Source of the DNA: Pedobacter schmidteae
Lineage (GTDB): Bacteria > Bacteroidota > Bacteroidia > Sphingobacteriales > Sphingobacteriaceae
Direction of reading: 5' to 3'
NCBI RefSeq assembly: GCF_900564155.1
Contig: NZ_LS999839.1
Location: 6,073,097 to 6,137,096, forward strand
Length of the DNA: 64,000 nt
Shown here: piece by piece, positions 61,405 to 64,000 of the stretch
How positions within the stretch are numbered: position 1 is the stretch's first letter
Layout of the letters: each line of letters opens with the position of its first letter
Made by a program: the position numbers and the translations under genes
Notes under the pieces: model-generated
Database searches by the model: none
What the model saw: the letters and a program-made list of their open reading frames with translations, nothing else
What the model was told of the DNA's origin: nothing

Positions 61405-61456
61405 AGTAAGCTGCAAAGATAAGTATTGTTGAAAACTAATTTTCTACCTTTGTCAA
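61405..61456. promoter_or_regulatory. Short divergent promoter region between ubiE and engB
   Basis: Only 52 bases lie between the two ATGs. A -7-like box TATCTTTG on the minus strand (61421-61414) ends nine bases before ubiE, and TACCTTTG on the plus strand (61445-61452) ends four bases before engB. No good TTTG box is found at the usual distance for either. If these are used, both messages have almost no leader. Confidence 0.45.
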
Positions 61457-62086
61457 ATGATTATAAAATCAGCAACATTTATTTGTAGTAATACAAAGGT
61501 TTCGGCGCTGCCGGTAGCCAACATGCCCGAGTACGCCTTTATTGGACGTTCAAATGTGGGCAAATCATCCCTCATCAATATGCTGGTAAGCCAGCATGGT
61601 TTGGCAAAAACCTCGCAAAAGCCAGGAAAAACCCAGCTTATCAATCATTTTTTAGTGAATGAAAAATGGTATATCGTGGATTTGCCAGGCTATGGCTATG
61701 CTAAAGTGTCGAAAAGCAGCCGGGAAAAATGGGAAAAGTTTATCCGCAATTACATCACCAAACGTGAAAGTCTGCAATGCGTATTTGTTTTGATAGACAG
61801 CCGCCTGGAGCCGCAAAAGATTGACCTGGAGTTTTGCTGCTGGATGGGAGAAATTCAAATTCCATTTGCCCTTATCTTTACCAAAGCTGATAAACAGTCG
61901 ACAGTAAAAACAGATCAGAATGTAGCTTTGTTTAAAAAAGCATTAAAAGGATGGTTTGAAGAGATTCCTCCCTATTTTGTAACTTCAGCAGAAAAGGGAC
62001 TTGGTAGGGATCAGGTTCTTAATTTTATTGAAGAGGTGAACCATGACTTTGTCATGCCCGATTTATCACCTGCTTCTGATTTTTAA
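61457..62086 (+). CDS. engB: Ribosome-biogenesis GTP-binding protein EngB (YsxC/YihA)
   Basis: A 209-residue GTPase with G1 AFIGRSNVGKSSLIN (about 28-42), G3 VDLPGYGYAKVS, G4 FTKADKQS and G5 TSAEKGLG, in the usual spacing. It takes part in assembly of the large ribosomal subunit. The N-terminus MIIKSATFICSNTKVSALP is typical, so the ATG at 61457 stands. It is eleven bases before the UbiA-family gene. Confidence 0.96.
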   Translation: MIIKSATFICSNTKVSALPVANMPEYAFIGRSNVGKSSLINMLVSQHGLAKTSQKPGKTQLINHFLVNEKWYIVDLPGYGYAKVSKSSREKWEKFIRNYITKRESLQCVFVLIDSRLEPQKIDLEFCCWMGEIQIPFALIFTKADKQSTVKTDQNVALFKKALKGWFEEIPPYFVTSAEKGLGRDQVLNFIEEVNHDFVMPDLSPASDF

Positions 62087-62097
62087 ATTATAATTAC

Positions 62098-62964
62098 ATG
62101 AAGAAGTATTTCTCATTGGTATTGTTTGCACACTCTATCTTTGCATTACCTTTTGCGATGATTGGTTTTTTTCTGGGTGTAACTACTACAGACCATCCTT
62201 TTAACTGGATAAAATTGGTGTTGGTGTTGTTTTGTATGGTATTTGCCCGCAACGCGGCCATGGCATTTAACAGGTATCTGGACAGGAATATCGATGCCAA
62301 GAACCCACGGACACAAATGCGCGATATACCTGCAGGTAAGGTATCTGCCCGTGAAGCATTGATTTTTGTAATTGCCAATTGCGTGCTCTTTATGATCACC
62401 ACTGCTTTCATCAACTCGCTTTGTTTGTATCTATCGCCGGTAGCCTTATTTGTTGTGTTGTTTTACAGTTATACCAAAAGATTTACAGCGTTGTGCCATC
62501 TGGTACTGGGCCTGGGGCTTTCGCTGGCACCTATAGGTGCATATATTGCTGTAACAGGGGTATTTAACCTTGTTCCGATACTTTATTCTTTTGCGGTACT
62601 GTTTTGGGTAAGTGGTTTTGACATTATATATGCCTTGCAGGATGAGGATTTTGACAAAGCCGAGCAGCTACACTCCATTCCGGCAGCATTGGGCATAAAA
62701 AATGCTTTGAACCTGTCTGTAGGCCTGCATATTTTATCGGCAGCCTGCGTCATATTGCCTATCTTTTATAGCACATTTAGCTGGATTTACTACATTGGCG
62801 TAGCCTTTTTTTGTTTTATGTTAATCTATCAGCATTTGCTGGTAAAACCTACCGACATTAGTAAAGTAAACAGGGCCTTTGCCACCACAAATGGTATTGC
62901 CTCGGTTGTTTTTGCTACCTGTTTTTTACTTGATGCCTTTTTAAGAACTTATTTTAATTTTTAG
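62098..62964 (+). CDS. UbiA-family prenyltransferase
   Basis: A 288-residue integral membrane enzyme with about eight spans. The first aspartate motif is NRYLDRNIDAKNPRT and the second is DIIYALQDEDFDKAEQLHSIPAALG, the pattern of the 4-hydroxybenzoate polyprenyltransferase-like branch (NRxxDxxxDxxNxRT and YxxQDxxxD). The branch includes MqnP of the futalosine route to menaquinone, so it could supply that pathway, but other aromatic acceptors are possible. Its position by engB and across from ubiE (menaquinone methylation) is suggestive only. Confidence 0.87.
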   Translation: MKKYFSLVLFAHSIFALPFAMIGFFLGVTTTDHPFNWIKLVLVLFCMVFARNAAMAFNRYLDRNIDAKNPRTQMRDIPAGKVSAREALIFVIANCVLFMITTAFINSLCLYLSPVALFVVLFYSYTKRFTALCHLVLGLGLSLAPIGAYIAVTGVFNLVPILYSFAVLFWVSGFDIIYALQDEDFDKAEQLHSIPAALGIKNALNLSVGLHILSAACVILPIFYSTFSWIYYIGVAFFCFMLIYQHLLVKPTDISKVNRAFATTNGIASVVFATCFLLDAFLRTYFNF

Positions 62965-62969
62965 ATCCA

Positions 62970-64000
62970 ATGATCAATCTTACCATACCTAAAAAAACAA
63001 GAGTATACATTCCGCAGGATCTTCAGATTGAATGGGATAACCTGGAGCCGATTTTAAGTGAGCTATTGGGCCGCCAAATCGACAATGTGATTGAACTTGA
63101 ACAATGGCTGAAGGATAAAAGTGAACTGGAAGCAGCCTTGGAAGAGGATTTTGCCTGGCGCTATATCCGAATGAGTTGTGATACCGCCAATGAAGCATTG
63201 GTAAAAAGTTTCCAATATTTTGCGACAGAGATTGAACCAAAGATCTCGCCAATAGCCAATCAGCTGAACCAGAAGTTTAATGACAGCCCGTTTATTGACG
63301 AGCTGGATCAGCACAAATATTTTGTGTACATCAGGGCCATCAGAAAGGCGCTGGAAATATACCGGGAAGAAAACGTTGAATTGCTGACCCGCTTACAGGT
63401 AAGCCAGCAAAAATATCAAGGCATAACCGGCGCCATGAGTGTAACCATAAATGGCCAGGAATATACCTTAGAACAAGCTGCAAACTTTATTAAGGATACC
63501 GACAGGCAAATCAGGCAACAGGCCTGGGAAACGATACAGCAACGCCGCCTGGTAGATAAGGATGCCCTGAATGTGTTATTTGATGAGCTGATTGTAATGC
63601 GTCATCAGGTTGCATTGAATGCCGGTTTTGAGAACTACCGGGATTACATGTTCCAGGCCCTGGGCAGGTTTGACTATACCCCTAAAGATTGTTACCACTT
63701 CCATGAGGCCATAGAAAAAAAGATTGTGCCTATTCTTAAAGCACAAGCCGAAAAAAGAGCTGAATCACTAGGCATTGAAGTACTTAAGCCTTGGGATATG
63801 GAAGTAAGCAGCACCGGAAAACCTGCATTAAAGCCGTTCAAAAGTGGCGCAGAACTCATTGACAAAAGCATTGACTGTTTCAATGCAATTGATCCAAAAC
63901 TGGGACAAATGTTATCCATTATGAAAGCCAACCAGCTTTTTGATGTAGAAAGCCGGAAAGGCAAAGCCCCGGGCGGCTACAATTACCCCCTGGCAGAAAC
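62970..64000 (+). CDS. M3-family oligoendopeptidase (N-terminal part, cut by window edge)
   Basis: The ATG at 62970 opens a frame of about 343 residues that runs off the right edge. It begins MINLTIPKKTRVYIP and is helical, as in the N-terminal half of M3 (oligoendopeptidase F-like) enzymes: EEDFAWRYIRMSCDTANEALVKSFQYFATEIEP, QKFNDSPFIDELDQHKYFVYIRAIRKALEIY, QQAWETIQQRRLVDKDALNVLFDELIVMRHQVALNAGFENYRDYMFQALGRFDYTP. The end reads KGKAPGGYNYPL, which lies before the HExxH zinc motif in this family. So the catalytic site is outside the window. It is a cytoplasmic peptidase with no signal peptide and follows the UbiA-type gene by five bases. Confidence 0.88.
   Translation, partial: MINLTIPKKTRVYIPQDLQIEWDNLEPILSELLGRQIDNVIELEQWLKDKSELEAALEEDFAWRYIRMSCDTANEALVKSFQYFATEIEPKISPIANQLNQKFNDSPFIDELDQHKYFVYIRAIRKALEIYREENVELLTRLQVSQQKYQGITGAMSVTINGQEYTLEQAANFIKDTDRQIRQQAWETIQQRRLVDKDALNVLFDELIVMRHQVALNAGFENYRDYMFQALGRFDYTPKDCYHFHEAIEKKIVPILKAQAEKRAESLGIEVLKPWDMEVSSTGKPALKPFKSGAELIDKSIDCFNAIDPKLGQMLSIMKANQLFDVESRKGKAPGGYNYPLAE

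Noticed and set aside
1-64000. tRNA, rRNA, insertion sequences, prophage or integrase genes
   Set aside because: None was recognised on reading both strands; a dedicated search could still find a small RNA.

Overview
The window looks like chromosomal DNA from a Bacteroidetes bacterium of the Sphingobacteriaceae, most likely Pedobacter or a close relative. Support comes from two SusC/SusD loci, FecI/FecR regulation with DUF4974, DUF4369-TlpA thioredoxins, triple-tyrosine propeller regulators, PorT-like and PorG-like barrels, the nadK-uppS-bamA-ompH-ompH-murI gene order, and promoter boxes of the Bacteroidetes type (TTTG / TAnnTTTG). The genus is an inference. No rRNA, tRNA, CRISPR array or insertion sequence was recognised.

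Layout. 1-10343 holds the start of a GH20 hexosaminidase (cut by the left edge), a radical SAM protein and a small glycan-utilisation locus: GH16 glucanase, SusD, SusC without an STN domain, and a divergent one-protein sensor/regulator. 10345-26218 is the most interesting part: a cell-surface-signalling system with a Prc-type protease, an ECF sigma factor, a FecR anti-sigma factor, an STN-bearing SusC, a SusD, a metallohydrolase-like lipoprotein that appears to have lost its zinc site, three TlpA-type proteins (four thioredoxin modules) and a WHy/LEA14-like lipoprotein. 26291-44983 is mostly housekeeping and transport: PIF1-like helicase, two APC permeases, esterase, SGNH hydrolase, K+-dependent membrane pyrophosphatase, MarC, RNA methyltransferase, a periplasmic-binding-fold lipoprotein, guaA, dCMP deaminase, a LysE exporter, a 67-bp tandem repeat and a two-module trypsin-like protease. 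45251-64000 has purF, a GH95 fucosidase, the envelope-biogenesis cluster (murI, two ompH, bamA, uppS, PorG-like, nadK, CBS, hydrolase), YqeY, an SDR, porT, ubiE, engB, a UbiA prenyltransferase and a cut M3 peptidase.

Main discovery. Four sites share an identical 12-mer (TTCACCCTTTTT), exactly 17 bases between CACCC and a GCCTWWR-like box, and a start codon 15-40 bases further on. They stand before the Prc-sigma-FecR operon, before the TlpA-SusC-SusD operon, and back to back before a TlpA gene and the LEA14-like gene. I infer that this is the promoter recognised by the ECF sigma factor encoded in the middle, which defines an autoregulated regulon of about ten genes whose FecR anti-sigma factor may be cleaved by the co-encoded Prc protease. 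In two of the sites the -35 element is one arm of an inverted repeat; one repeat gives a divergent promoter pair, the other looks like a combined terminator and promoter.
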